A stretch of 64,000 bases of DNA from Spiroplasma sp. NBRC 100390 (GCF_001886495.1 NZ_CP018022.1:930001-994000); one strand, 5' to 3'. Positions 1 through 12,951 are shown, numbered from the stretch's first letter. The notes: generated from the letters alone by a model not told the origin. Made by a program: numbers and translations.

Positions 1-123
1 TCCCGTTACTGCCGCAATATTTCATTTTTGTAATCCTAGAATTAAAAAAATTAATACTAAACCGGTATATAATATTACATTTGCGACACTAACTAGTGCT
101 TTAATCGATACTACTTTTGTCAT
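1..123 (-). CDS. membrane protein N-terminus (partial)
   Basis: The first 41 codons of a minus-strand gene that runs off the left edge of the window. The start ATG at 121-123 follows an AAGGAGAAGGTAAGG-like ribosome binding region placed at the end of rsmE. The visible part is hydrophobic (roughly residues 10-32) and contains one TGA Trp codon, so a membrane segment is likely. No family can be recognised from so short a piece. It probably belongs to the same transcript as the rsmE gene upstream, from which it is separated by only 12 bases. Confidence 0.6.
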
Positions 124-135
124 CCTTACCTTCTC

Positions 136-855
136 CTATAACTCTTTTTCATACATAATCATTGTTAAAATAGCCAATGGCGCTGTCTCTGCCCGTAAAA
201 TTCGTTGCCCCAATGAAACTGAATGATAACCATACGTTGTTAAAACCGCAATTTCTTCTTCGCTAAACCCACCTTCTGGTCCAACTACAATCGTAATTGT
301 TGTAAAATCTTGGTGTAAAAAGTTTTTTAATTGTGAATTTGGTGCAGCTTTTTCATAACAAACAAGATTTACATCACTTTGATATTTTTGTAAAACTTTT
401 AAATCACTTTCAACATCTTTTATTAACGGAATCTGATTTCGATATGCTTGTTCACTAGCTTCTTTACAAATTTTTGTTCAACGTTCAATTTTTTTAACGT
501 TATTTTCACCTTTTAATTGTACCACACAACGTTTAAACTGAAAGGGAATGATTTCATTAACCCCTAATTCAGTAGCTTTTTGCAGTAAATAATCTCATTT
601 TGTATTTCGAATTAAACCAGCAATTAAACGAATCTTAATTGGACTTTCATGATTTTGTTTCAATTTTTTTGTTAATTTAAACAAATAATTCTGTGGCGAA
701 ACAACTTTAATTGTTGTTAAATAATGTTCAGCATTATAAATACAAATAATTTGTTCATTATCTCTTAAACGTAAAACTTGTTTAATTTGTTTAACATCAT
801 CAGCTGTTAAAACAAAATAATCATGGTCTAATGTAGTTGCAAAAAAACGATGCAT
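136..855 (-). CDS. rsmE: 16S rRNA (uracil-1498-N3)-methyltransferase RsmE
   Basis: Predicted 239-residue SAM-dependent SPOUT methyltransferase that methylates U1498 of 16S rRNA near the decoding site of the 30S subunit. The N-terminus (MHRFFA..., a PUA-like domain with the LRLRDNEQI stretch) and the C-terminal knot motif GPEGGFSEEEI are both readable and typical of the family, and the length fits. The frame contains TGA codons read as Trp. The start ATG overlaps the stop of coaE by one base (TAATG), so the two genes are translationally coupled. RsmE identity is well supported by the knot motif. Confidence 0.93.
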
Positions 856-1430
856 TATTGTTTATCTCCTAATATTTCTTTCATTATTTTATCTAATTGG
901 TCATATAAAAATTGTAATGATTCAGTGGTTTCAATTTGATAATCTGGTTTAATATCTTTAAATAAATTCTTTTGAATTTTTAATAATTGTTTTGTTTGTC
1001 CTGCTGGTTGCTGATCACGAACCGCAATCCGTGCTAAAATGGTTTCCTCCCTAGCAGTAATTAAAATCTTAGCTTTAAAAGTTACAGGTAAAATATTAAT
1101 TCCCACCGCTTCAATTAAAAAATTTTGCAATGGATTATCATTAATTATTGTTAATATCTTGTCGCTTACTTTTGGCCACAAATAATTATTTAACTTAGTA
1201 TTAGCTGTTTGATTAGTAAAAATAATTGTTCGTAAATAAGAACGATCTAAAACCTCATTTTTAACAACTCCTGGAAAAGTTTTGTTTAAGAACATTAAAG
1301 TTGTTTTTTCTTGCATAATTTCTTTGGCGATTTGATCAGCATTTAAATATGTTAAATGATATTTATTTTGGAGATATTCACAAGCGCTAGTTTTTCCAGT
1401 TCCAATATAACCATAAATGCCAATAATCAT
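855..1430 (-). CDS. coaE: dephospho-CoA kinase
   Basis: Predicted 191-residue kinase that phosphorylates the 3'-hydroxyl of dephospho-CoA, the last step of coenzyme A synthesis. The N-terminal P-loop GYIGTGKTSA (residues about 7-16) and the following NADQIAKEIM segment match the CoaE family, which binds the substrate with the Asp of the 'DxI/DxR' segment. Length is usual for CoaE. It overlaps rsmE by one base downstream. No other CoA genes are in the window, so the cell probably salvages pantetheine or dephospho-CoA precursors; that last point is inference. Confidence 0.9.
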   Translation of the reverse strand: MIIGIYGYIGTGKTSACEYLQNKYHLTYLNADQIAKEIMQEKTTLMFLNKTFPGVVKNEVLDRSYLRTIIFTNQTANTKLNNYLWPKVSDKILTIINDNPLQNFLIEAVGINILPVTFKAKILITAREETILARIAVRDQQPAGQTKQLLKIQKNLFKDIKPDYQIETTESLQFLYDQLDKIMKEILGDKQ

Positions 1431-1468
1431 TCTTATTTATTCCTTTCAAAATGTTTGACAAATATAGA

Positions 1469-2155
1469 TTAATTTACTGCTAACAAATTGTCAGTAACAA
1501 TAATATCAAAAATGGCTTGTGCTACCGCTAAAGTTTCCGCTGGCGTATAATGAATCCCATCATATTTTGTTTGATCTTCTAAATGCGGATTAGCAGTTAA
1601 TTGTAAATTAACAATAGGAATCTTTAAATTAGCAAAATGTTCTTGATAAGCCCCTGGTAATGAAGTTAATAATTCACCATCATGCATCGTTAATGCTTTT
1701 GGTGGACAAACAACTAATACTTTATAATTAATTTCTTCATGATTATCATGATGAAAATTTTTCATTTGATTAATTAATTGTCCTAATGAACTAACAATCT
1801 TTTCTTCAATTGGATAGTCTGGTATTTCTTTTAATTTTGCATATGCATCATAACCAAAATAATCGTTTGTTCCTAAAAAAATAATAAACAAATCAAACGG
1901 ACTTGCTTTTTGATATAACGCTAATAAATTGTCCATCCCATTATCTTGTGGAAATCCAAAATCAATTAATGGTTTAATAATTGTTCGCCCTGGTTGGGCA
2001 TCAGTTTGAATTTCAATTTCTGTTGTTTGATAATGTTGAGTTAATAAATTTGTTAATTTTGCTGGTCAATTATCTGTTTCTGACATTTTACCAATGCCCA
2101 TTGGTAAATAACCAAATGTTAATGAATCCCCTAAAATTGCAATTTTTTTCTTCAT
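1469..2155 (-). CDS. SGNH/GDSL-family hydrolase
   Basis: Predicted 228-residue esterase/lipase of the SGNH superfamily. Block I is visible near the N-terminus (AILGDSLTFGY, nucleophile Ser about residue 11), block III as FLGTNDYFG, and block V near the C-terminus as DGIHYTP with the catalytic Asp-His pair. No signal peptide is seen, so it is likely cytoplasmic. The start ATG at 2153-2155 follows a GAGGAGAGAG ribosome binding site. The substrate is unknown; family members deacylate lipids or remove acetyl groups from sugars. The frame includes a TGA Trp codon. Confidence 0.85.
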
Positions 2156-2204
2156 TGAAACCACTCTCTCCTCTATACCATTATTTTATCTTACTTATAA
2201 TTAA

Positions 2205-2558
2205 TTATGCTTTAATTTTTAAAACTTTTTGAAAAAAGGAAATAATTCATGCTAAGCCAAATAAACTTCGTAATGCATTATTTAAATCCTGATAGACTCG
2301 CAAATATTGGACTAATGTATAAATTAAAAATATTAGCGCAATAATGATAGAACAAAAAATTCATAATAACATCACAACCATAATATTTACTCACTCAGTC
2401 TTATTGTTTTCTAGTTGATCAGAAAATTCATCTGTAGTGTGAAATCGAGCTAAAAAATAGCCTAGTGGCCATAATAAAAGATATCAAAAATATAACAGTG
2501 GTGATAACAAAAAAAATAAAATTACTTTTAAAAAAATAAGTCCTGCCGGTTGTTTCAC
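2205..2558 (-). CDS. small membrane protein, unknown
   Basis: A 117-residue reading frame with a probable GTG start (2556-2558; weak AAGAAG ribosome binding site) and several TGA Trp codons. It has two hydrophobic stretches, about residues 7-33 and 58-78, separated by a charged loop (HTTDEFSDQLENNKTE), and a basic C-terminus. This suggests a two-pass membrane protein. I recognise no family. It lies between the SGNH hydrolase and the ECF S component on the same strand. The start is uncertain. Confidence 0.5.
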
Positions 2559-2657
2559 TATTTATCGCTTCTTTCTTATTATTAATTTTATAATGTTCTT
2601 AGTAAGAATACAATACAGATTATTTTTTTAAAAGTAATTTTTTTAATAAGATTAAAA

Positions 2658-3308
2658 TTATAAATAAAGTTTTCGTAAAGCATAAGCCACCGGCGGAAAA
2701 ATTGCAACCGCTAATGCCATCTCGGGTAAGTAATTTGTTGCTAAAATAAGCCAAGTAAAAGTTTTAAAAATAGCTTGTTGATCAGGATTAGTATAAATTA
2801 AGGGACCAATAAAATACATAAAAACTAAAACAAAAATAGTATTTAAGGTTGCTGTTGTAAAAGCAATAATTACATTATAAATTTTTAAATAGTGGCGTTG
2901 ATATCATGTTAATTCAGTAACTTGGTTCGCATAAATTTTTGCTTCAATTTTATCCGAAATCTTTGTTAAAAAATAAGCTAAAAGGCCAACACAAAGTCCC
3001 ATTAAAACCCGCGGAACAACAGAAAATAACGGATTAATAAAAATAAAAGCTGTTATTCCTGGTGAAATAAATGTTTGGACTAACGAAGACAAACCAAAAA
3101 CAAGACCATAAATCAAACCTGATCAAATTAAATTTAGATTCATTGTGACATATAAAGCATACATTCCAATTAAAAATAAAATGTGCATTAAAGTCAGATT
3201 AACTGGACCAACTGCAATATATCCCAATGAAGGAACTAATGCAAACAATAAAAAAATGGCAATAATAATACTATTAATTGTAATCATTCTTGTTGTAATT
3301 TTTTTCAT
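2658..3308 (-). CDS. ECF transporter S component
   Basis: Predicted 216-residue integral membrane protein with five to six hydrophobic segments. The stretch GPVNLTLMHILFLIGMYAL (about residues 34-52) resembles the conserved 'TLMHIPVIIG' region of substrate-binding S components of energy-coupling factor vitamin transporters. The frame needs two TGA Trp codons. The ATPases (EcfA) and EcfT are not adjacent, as is usual for group II ECF systems where one energising module serves many S components. The substrate cannot be told from sequence; folate or another vitamin is possible. Confidence 0.7.
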
Positions 3309-3351
3309 TTATGCCTCCAATAATAATTTCACACTTACTATTATTGTTTAA

Positions 3352-3939
3352 TTATTTTTTTGTTCCTCATTGTCATGTTTTTAATTTTTCCGGATCAGCA
3401 ATTGCAATATATGGTAAATTTCGTAAACGATCTTCATAATCTAATCCAAAGCCAATTAAGAACGCATGAGGAACATCAAAGCCATATCAATCAGCAACTA
3501 AATCCACTTCCCGTCCCGCTTTTTTATCTAATAAAGTAACAACTTTAACACTACGAGCTCCTTTTAAATATAAATATTCTTTAATCATTTTAACTGTTTT
3601 ACCACTATCAATAATATCTTCTACTAACAAAATATCACGGTTTGTGACTGGAATTGGTAAATCTAGTAAAATTTGTGGAACACTATTACTTTTGACCCCA
3701 CCAAAATATGATGAAACAACCATATATTCAGTTTCACATTCTACCCCAACTAAATGGGAAATAAATTTTGCCATAAAAGGAATACAACCTTTTAATAACC
3801 CTAAACATAAAATAGTATTATCTTGAACTGGATATTCATTAAGATAATAACTACTAATTTCTTGTCCTAATTCTAAGCATCTTTGTTCAATTTCCTCTGC
3901 AGTAATTAAAACTTCTTTTACCAGTGGATGTAATTTCAT
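3352..3939 (-). CDS. hpt: hypoxanthine phosphoribosyltransferase
   Basis: Predicted 195-residue purine salvage enzyme converting hypoxanthine or guanine plus PRPP to IMP or GMP. The PRPP-binding loop LLVEDIIDSGKT is clear, as is a C-terminal IGFGLDYEDRLRNLPYIAI segment typical of HPRT. The C-terminus contains three TGA Trp codons, so reading with the standard code would cut the protein at residue 150. Salvage of this kind is needed in mollicutes, which lack de novo purine synthesis. A TATAAT box lies just upstream of the gene around 3970-3985. Confidence 0.93.
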
Positions 3940-4050
3940 TTTTTTGCCTCACTTAATATTAATAAGTTAATTATAATATAATCAAGTCCTAATTAAAAGG
4001 TCCTTAGTTTTAAAATTAAATTTATTATTATTTTTAATTATGATAAATTA

Positions 4051-4245
4051 GTGTTATTTGAAGGTTTACAAAATGCTATTAATAAAGTTTTGACATCAAA
4101 AAAAGAACAGATTTTACCTGTTATGAATAGAGAACACCAGAAATTAGTCCATAAAAATGTTTTAAAGTTTCCGGAGGTAGTTTCAAAATCAATTGGTGCG
4201 GAAAACAATCGGGAAATTGTTCTTAAATATAATTATAAGAAATAG
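4051..4245 (+). pseudogene. R3H-domain remnant (Jag/KhpB C-terminus)
   Basis: A short open frame (64 codons from a GTG) on the plus strand, surrounded by minus-strand genes. The translated part contains PVMNREHQKLVHKNV, then EVVSKSIGAENNREIVL, which fits the R3H single-stranded nucleic-acid binding domain found at the end of Jag/KhpB ('PMNxxERRxVH ... SxGxxxxRxVVI'). The frame is open about 12 codons upstream without a start or ribosome binding site, and no KH domain precedes it. It is best read as the decayed 3' end of a second jag copy rather than a gene. Confidence 0.5.
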
Positions 4246-4289
4246 GGACTATCTTAACCAAGAGCAAGGCTTATTTTTATGCTTTAAAA

Positions 4290-4826
4290 TTAACTAATAT
4301 TTTTATTAATTTTTACTTTAGGTTCATAATTATTAGCTTCCGTTTTTGCAGATATGATACCAAATATTGAACCAATTAATAGTAAACTACTGCTAAAACC
4401 AAAAAATATGAATAGCATTACTAGAACAAAAATCATTAATTCATCACTAATACTAGCCGTTTTGATAAAGATTAAAGGCAGAAAAGAAACACACAATAAA
4501 AGTAGACCACTGCCAATACCGAAAAAATAACCTAATCTTTGTGTAGCTGATTTTCTTGAATTAATTAATATTATTCCAATAAGGATTATTACAATAAAAA
4601 ACAACGAAAAAACAGTTAAAATAATTCCGACGTTTTGAATTGAAGTTAAACTAGCATGTAAACTATTTTGAATTCACCGAAATAAGCTACCAGAAAATTT
4701 TTCAATTTTGCTATTAATAAATCTTTTAATTAATATTAACAAAGTTGCAATAATAAGAAAATGTAGTAATGTTATCATTAATAAATAAATACTTAAATTT
4801 GAAATTGTCTTTGAAAATCTGTTCAT
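4290..4826 (-). CDS. membrane protein, unknown
   Basis: A 178-residue reading frame starting at ATG 4824-4826 after a good AAAGGAGAGAG ribosome binding site. Four hydrophobic segments are visible (about residues 11-30, 68-85, 94-112 and 120-155), so it is an integral membrane protein; the C-terminus is polar and basic. One TGA Trp codon lies in the first loop. I cannot assign a family. It stands alone on the minus strand between the R3H remnant and the decayed ORF. Confidence 0.6.
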
Positions 4827-5056
4827 CCGATACTCTCTCCTTTATTATTTTCATAGTGATTTTAATAATGTAAATTGTAAATGCAAATGCAACAAATTTA
4901 TTGATTAAATAATAACATATTTTATATAAAACAAAAAATGTTATTTATTCAGAAAACACTTATATCTTAGATTTCAACTTCAATGAAAATCTTTGTATCT
5001 ATTAATTATTGTTAAAAATTTATCTAAATTTTTCTTATTAACTATTAACATAACTA

Positions 5057-5372
5057 CTATTTTATGTGTTTTTTGTGATTAACCACATTATTTTCTTGTA
5101 ATTCTTTATCAATTAAATGTTTTTGATAATCAATTTTTTGAACACTTAATTTTTTGAACATTCTTGTATATCCGCGATTAGATCATCATCCCTTATTCAT
5201 TTATAATACATGATTAGTATAATTTCTAATTGTACTATTGTGTTTGATTTCTTCCATCTCTTTTCTCTTATTTTTTTCAATATATAAATACTTATGCTCT
5301 TTTATATAATCATCAATTTTAGTTAAGTTAATAAATAAGAAAATATTATTATATTTTTCTAATAATTTTTCC
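5057..5372 (-). pseudogene. decayed ORF, unknown
   Basis: On the minus strand a coding-like frame with many Lys, Glu and Asn residues is interrupted by a TAA at 5201-5203. The upstream half ends ...TIRNYTNHVL and the downstream half (ATG at 5198-5200, two successive TGA codons) begins MNKGWWSNRGYTRMFKKLSV and ends in TAG at 5057-5059. Neither half has a ribosome binding site and the upstream half runs into the A18 tract. It looks like a relic, possibly of a mobile element, but I do not recognise the family. The 230 bases between it and the membrane gene (4827-5056) show nothing coding. Confidence 0.35.
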
Positions 5373-5390
5373 AAAAAAAAAAAAAAAAAA
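5373..5390 (+). repeat. A18 homopolymer tract
   Basis: A run of 18 adenines. It is followed after six bases by TAAAAT (5397-5402), a plausible -10 box for the gene starting at 5438. Mollicute phase-variable genes are known to carry such tracts in the promoter spacer, so changes in length could switch this gene. Confidence 0.6.
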
Positions 5391-5437
5391 CTTGGTTAAA
5401 ATAAAGGTAGTAACAAACTTAATAGGAGAATTCTAAA

Positions 5438-5740
5438 ATGAAAATTGAAATTTATCACAAAATTATTGATTGCTTAGAAAGCATTCGCATGCATTTAAAA
5501 TTAAGTCAATTAAAATTTGCAGCATATTTTTCCTTTACACGGGAAGGATACCGTCTTGCTATTGCAAAAGATACTAATAAAAATAAAACTTATGTTAAAA
5601 TTGATTTAATCCATATTCTAACAACAATCTTATACAATTTAGAAAATTATGATATATGAAAGAAAAAATCTTCTTTAATTATTAAGGAAATTACATCTTG
5701 TTTTACCAAATATTACCAAAAATTAATTACTTTCCAGTAA
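5438..5740 (+). CDS. small protein, possible HTH
   Basis: A 100-residue frame with a good ribosome binding site (AATAGGAGAATTC) and one TGA Trp codon at residue 74. The region LKLSQLKFAAYFSFTREGYR (about residues 20-39) has a spacing like the helix-turn-helix of XRE-type regulators, but the match is weak and the protein could be something else. It is the first gene on the plus strand upstream of glpF, separated by 139 bases that include the inverted repeat TTGCTAA-N6-TTAGCAA (5742-5761). It may be controlled by the A18 tract at 5373. Confidence 0.5.
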
Positions 5741-5879
5741 TTTGCTAAAAATTATTAGCAAGTTATCGATAATTCTTTTATTTAAATTAATTGTAGAAAG
5801 GGGGAATTTATTATTAACTTAAAACATAATAAAATCTGATTGAAACATCACACTTTACAAATTTGAAAGGAAAATAAAT

Positions 5880-6629
5880 ATGACAAATACTCAATTATTT
5901 TTTCAACATTTTGGTTTAGAACTGTTTGGAACAATGCTCCTAATTATTTTGGGAAATGGTGTTGTTGCTAACATTTTATTAAAAAAAACAAAAGGAAATG
6001 GACAAGGTTTTTTTGCAATTACCGCTGGATGAGGTTTTGCGGTACTGGTTGGGGCAATGGCTAGTAGCGCTTTAAAGGGCGTTGCCCATTTAAACCCCGC
6101 CGTAACATTTGCAATGGTTGTTCAACAAACTTGATTTATTAACAATGGCTGATTTTTATTACCAGCCTTATTATTAGGACAAGTTGCTGGTGCTTTAATT
6201 GGCCAAATTATTGTTAATATCTTTTATTGAAAACATATCAAAGATACCGTTAGTGATAACCCCGATTTTGTTCTTGCAATACATGCAACTGGACCAACTT
6301 ATCGTCCTGCCTTCTTTAACTTTTTTGCTGAATTTATTGGAACATTTGTGTTAGTTGCTGCAATTTTAGCAATTGGTAAATATCAGACATTTAGTTTAGG
6401 GTCATGAGGACCATTATTTGTTGGTTTAACAGTTTTTGGAATTGGAATATCATTAGGTGGAACAACCGGTTATGCAATTAACCCTGTTCGAGACTTAATT
6501 CCACGAATTGTTCATTTTGTCTTACCATTAAAAAATAAAGGACACTCGGATTGGAGTTATAGTTGAATTCCAGTTGTAGCACCAACATGTGCTGGACTTG
6601 CTACTGGTGGAATCTTCTTACTATTTTAA
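5880..6629 (+). CDS. glpF: glycerol uptake facilitator (MIP/aquaporin family)
   Basis: Predicted 249-residue channel of the major intrinsic protein family that lets glycerol (and water) cross the membrane. The two half-channel signatures are present as LNPAVTF (NPA box 1) and AINPVRDL (box 2 with the usual aquaglyceroporin Asp after Arg). Six hydrophobic segments are visible. Several Trp are encoded by TGA. The start ATG at 5880 follows GAAAGGAAAATAAAT. It is the first gene of an operon with glpO (31 bases downstream) and glpK, which supports glycerol as substrate. Confidence 0.93.
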
Positions 6630-6660
6630 TCAATTTAATAGAAAGGATATTATAAATATC

Positions 6661-7842
6661 ATGGAAAAAAAATCTAGTTATGATGTTTGTATTATTGGTG
6701 GTGGCGTTATTGGCGCGGCAATTAGTCGTGAATTAAGTCGTTATCAATTAACAACCATTACAATTGAAAAAAATAAAAAAGTAGCAATGGAAACCTCCGC
6801 TGGAAATTCTGGCGTTATTCATGGAGGTTTTGATCCAACGCCAGGGAAATTAACAGCAAAATTAAATGTCGAGGGACATCACCTTTATCAAACAATTTTT
6901 AAGGAACTTACTATTCCCCACCAACAAGTTAATTCACTTGTTATTGCGTTTAATGATGAAGAACAAAAACACTTAGAAATGCTATATCAACGTGGAATTA
7001 CAAACAATGTTGATCCAAAGCATTTACGTCTTATTAATCAAGCAGAAGTTCATACCTTAGAACCAAATCTAAGTCCTGAAATTCAAGGAGCATTATTATG
7101 TACTTCTTCATATGTTGTTGACCCCGTAGTCTTAACACAAAGTCTTTTTTCAAATAGTATTAAAAATAATCAACATTTACGGTTAGATCACCTGGTAACA
7201 AATATTCAGTACCACTCTGATCAGAAACACTTTAAAATTACAACTTTGCATCAAGAACAAGAAGTTACTTATTTTGCAAAATATTTAATTAATGCTGCTG
7301 GTCATTACTGTGATATTCTTGCTGCAAAAGCTGGTTATCCTGATTATGAATTAGTTACTAAGCGTGGAGAATATCGTGTTTTAGAAAAAAGTGAGGGCAA
7401 CTTAGTAAAAAATATTATTTTTATGGTCCCAACAATTCATGGCAAAGGTGTTATTGTTGCCCCAATGTTAGATGGCCATCTCTTAGTTGGCCCAACTGCG
7501 GAAGACAATATTCCAAAGGCAGAAACGCGCCTTGTAACACCAGCAATGTATGAAAAAATTGGTCAAATTGGAACTAAAATTATTCCAAACCTTAAAATGG
7601 AAAAAACATGTCAAACTTTTGCGGGATCACGCCCAATTGAACCTCTATCCAAAGATTTTTATTTAAAACCAGCACATAACAATCCAAAATTTATTAATGT
7701 CGCTGGAACAAAATCACCTGGATTAAGTAGTGCTCCCGCGATTGCCAAATATATTTGTCATTTACTAACAGCTGCTGGCTGTGAATTAATCACAAACCCG
7801 CATTTTGATCCTATCCAAACTGAAATTATTCCAACAATTTAA
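6661..7842 (+). CDS. glpO: type 2 glycerol-3-phosphate oxidase
   Basis: Predicted 393-residue FAD enzyme oxidising glycerol 3-phosphate to dihydroxyacetone phosphate. The N-terminal dinucleotide-binding motif IIGGGVIGAAIS (Gly13, Gly15, Gly18) and the SAGNSGVIHGG segment are those of the DAO/GlpD family. The length of about 390 residues matches the short mollicute GlpO, which uses oxygen and releases H2O2, rather than the about 550-residue GlpD dehydrogenase. The start at 6661 is chosen because GAAAGGATATTATAAATATC precedes it; the open frame extends further upstream into glpF. Glycerol-derived H2O2 is a known virulence factor in mycoplasmas; its role here is inferred. Confidence 0.88.
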   Translation: MEKKSSYDVCIIGGGVIGAAISRELSRYQLTTITIEKNKKVAMETSAGNSGVIHGGFDPTPGKLTAKLNVEGHHLYQTIFKELTIPHQQVNSLVIAFNDEEQKHLEMLYQRGITNNVDPKHLRLINQAEVHTLEPNLSPEIQGALLCTSSYVVDPVVLTQSLFSNSIKNNQHLRLDHLVTNIQYHSDQKHFKITTLHQEQEVTYFAKYLINAAGHYCDILAAKAGYPDYELVTKRGEYRVLEKSEGNLVKNIIFMVPTIHGKGVIVAPMLDGHLLVGPTAEDNIPKAETRLVTPAMYEKIGQIGTKIIPNLKMEKTCQTFAGSRPIEPLSKDFYLKPAHNNPKFINVAGTKSPGLSSAPAIAKYICHLLTAAGCELITNPHFDPIQTEIIPTI

Positions 7843-7860
7843 CGAAAGGAAACGTTTATA

Positions 7861-10765
<2,905 letters not shown>

Positions 10766-10798
10766 AATTTTGTACTCTCCTTCTAAGTCTATACAGGT

Positions 10799-10804
10799 AT
10801 TATA
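10799..10804 (-). promoter_or_regulatory. -10 box of eno
   Basis: TATAAT on the minus strand, 34 bases upstream of the eno start, with a TTTACT-like -35 about 17 bases further upstream. Confidence 0.5.
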
Positions 10805-10948
10805 TTATTTGTTCAAACAATAGTAAATAAATTACAGAAAAAATTCAAGAAAAAACATCATTTTTCGGTGTTTTTTGATGGCAAAGAGAAAATTATTTGC
10901 TATGATATTACTAATATAGTATTAATTTTAGAACAGGACGGAAAAAAG

Positions 10949-11971
10949 ATGGACGGAAAAAAACCAACAATTGTTTCAGGAATTACTGCCACTGGACAAT
11001 TAACATTAGGAAATTATATTGGCGCAATTAAAAATTTTATTGAACTACAAAAAAATAATAACTTAATTATTTTTGTTGCAAACTTACATGCGATTACAAT
11101 CCCCATTGGAAAAGAAGAATTACAAAGTAATATTAAAAATATGATTGCGTTATATTATGCTTGTGGATTAGAGCCCAACAATGCAATTATTTATGTCCAA
11201 TCAGATGTCTTAGAATTAACACAATTAAGTCATATTTTATTATGTAATACCACTGTTGGGGAATTATCACGAATGACTCAATTTAAAGATAAGTCAATTA
11301 AAATGAAAGCCGAAAATGGCACGGAATTTATTCCAACTGGTCTATTAACTTATCCAACTTTAATGGCCGCTGATATTTTATTATATGATGCTGACTTAGT
11401 TCCGGTTGGAAAAGATCAAAAACAACATATTGAATTAACACGAAACATTGCCGAACGAATGAATAATCGTTACCAACAAGAACTTTTTAAACTCCCTAAT
11501 GATTTTATTCCCCCAGTTGGTGGTAAAATTATGGATTTACAAAACCCAACTAAAAAAATGAGTAAGTCATCAAATGATCCGAAATCTTTTATTGGACTAT
11601 TAGATGCACCCGATGTTATTCGTAAAAAAATTCGTTCAGCAATAACTGACTCTGATGGAAAAATTGCTTATGATCCTGAACAAAAACCGGGAGTAAGTAA
11701 TCTTTTAACAATTTATGCTGTTTTAAAAAACATTACAATTGAATCTACTGTTAAAGAATTAAGTAATTGTGATTATGGACAGTTAAAAGAAGAAGTAGCA
11801 ACAGCTATTATTACAACCTTAGAGCCAATTCAAACAAAATATCACCAATTAATTAAAGATGACACCATTGACCAATTAATTGATGCTGGCGCAGAAAAAG
11901 CCCGTTATCTTGCCAATAAAAAATTAACAAAAGTTAAAAATACAGTTGGTTTAAATTATAAAAGAAAATAA
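10949..11971 (+). CDS. trpS: tryptophanyl-tRNA synthetase
   Basis: Predicted 340-residue class Ic synthetase charging tRNA-Trp. The Rossmann signature TATGQLTLGNYIGAI (HIGH equivalent), the GELSRMTQFKDKS segment and the KMSKS loop KKMSKSSNDP are present. The ATG at 10949 is chosen because GACGGAAAAAAG precedes it and because MDGKKPTIVSG is the usual N-terminus; the frame is open about 27 codons further upstream. In this organism the enzyme must supply Trp for both UGG and UGA codons. Divergent from eno. Confidence 0.94.
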   Translation: MDGKKPTIVSGITATGQLTLGNYIGAIKNFIELQKNNNLIIFVANLHAITIPIGKEELQSNIKNMIALYYACGLEPNNAIIYVQSDVLELTQLSHILLCNTTVGELSRMTQFKDKSIKMKAENGTEFIPTGLLTYPTLMAADILLYDADLVPVGKDQKQHIELTRNIAERMNNRYQQELFKLPNDFIPPVGGKIMDLQNPTKKMSKSSNDPKSFIGLLDAPDVIRKKIRSAITDSDGKIAYDPEQKPGVSNLLTIYAVLKNITIESTVKELSNCDYGQLKEEVATAIITTLEPIQTKYHQLIKDDTIDQLIDAGAEKARYLANKKLTKVKNTVGLNYKRK

Positions 11972-11987
11972 GATACAATAATTATTC

Positions 11988-12863
11988 TTACCGAATTTCA
12001 TATTTTAACTTGTTTAATTGTCAACGATAATTATTTTTTTGATCACTAACATTAAAATTAAATTCCCCTTGGTTACCAATTTGTTTAGTATCTAAATTAT
12101 TAAACTGAAAATTAATTTTATCTGTTAAATAAACAACTAAATCAGAAATATTTTTAATTGTTTTAATATTGCTAATTTTAAAATTATTAGAATCAGTATA
12201 AACATTTGTTAACCATCTTGTCATAATTGCTTCGTCAGTTATGTTTTGTGAAAAAATAAAACTTGGATTAGTTTGAATATAATTAATTAAATAATTTGAT
12301 AAATCTTTATTAATTTCATAATTTCAAAAAACATTACTATTTAAATTAATTGTTAAATAATAAATTATTGTTGTTAAATGCTCTCCTTCAATTGTTGTTT
12401 CTTGCATTGTTGTTTCACCCGTTGTATAACTATATGCAGTCGTGTCGCGAATTAAAGGAAACAGTTGAAAATCACGATACAATTGTTCTGGTGCTGGTAA
12501 CTTTGATGGCATTGTCACAAGATATGTTTTAAATAAAACATTTTGTTTTGGTAATTCAAAAGCTGAAACTGTTTCTGAATTATTAAAGGCATAATTAATA
12601 ATTGGTGCTAAGGTATGCGCTTCTTTATCTTTATTAAAAGTTGTAAAAATTAAATCATCATTATTATGTTTTACTCAATAATCACCTTCATCGTTAAATG
12701 CTTGCAAAGTAAATTGTGATAAAAACTGACTAACATCTGCTTCCATATCGGTATTTCGCGTTGGAACATAATGTTTTACTTCTTGTTGACAACTAATTAT
12801 TGTTGTAACAGGTGTCACAATCATTGTTATAGTTCCCAATACACTAATTATTTTTTTCATCAT
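11988..12863 (-). CDS. lipoprotein, unknown
   Basis: Predicted 291-residue surface lipoprotein. The N-terminus MMKKIISVLGTITM... is a basic signal peptide ending in the lipobox IISC (lipidated Cys25), so the mature protein is anchored to the outer face of the membrane. The rest is Asn/Thr-rich with no recognisable domain. The frame contains several TGA Trp codons. It is convergent with trpS (16 bases between stops). AAAGGAATGAT precedes the two possible ATG starts. Confidence 0.75.
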
Positions 12864-12915
12864 ATCATTCCTTTTGTTAAGTTATATTGTAAATTATAAC
12901 AAAAAAATAAAAAAA

Positions 12916-12951
12916 GATTTTTAAAATTATTGGTTAATAATTTTAAAAATC
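12916..12951 (-). terminator. terminator of aldo/keto reductase
   Basis: Near-perfect 16-bp inverted repeat (GATTTTTAAAATTATT, loop GGTT) overlapping the stop codon of the aldo/keto reductase gene, followed on the minus strand by a T-rich tail. Confidence 0.75.

Noticed and set aside
3145-3351. Open plus-strand frame of 68 codons
   Set aside because: Lies antisense to the ECF S component, with no ribosome binding site.
10868-10948. N-terminal extension of trpS
   Set aside because: Upstream start would add residues not seen in the family; the ATG at 10949 has the ribosome binding site and a standard N-terminus.
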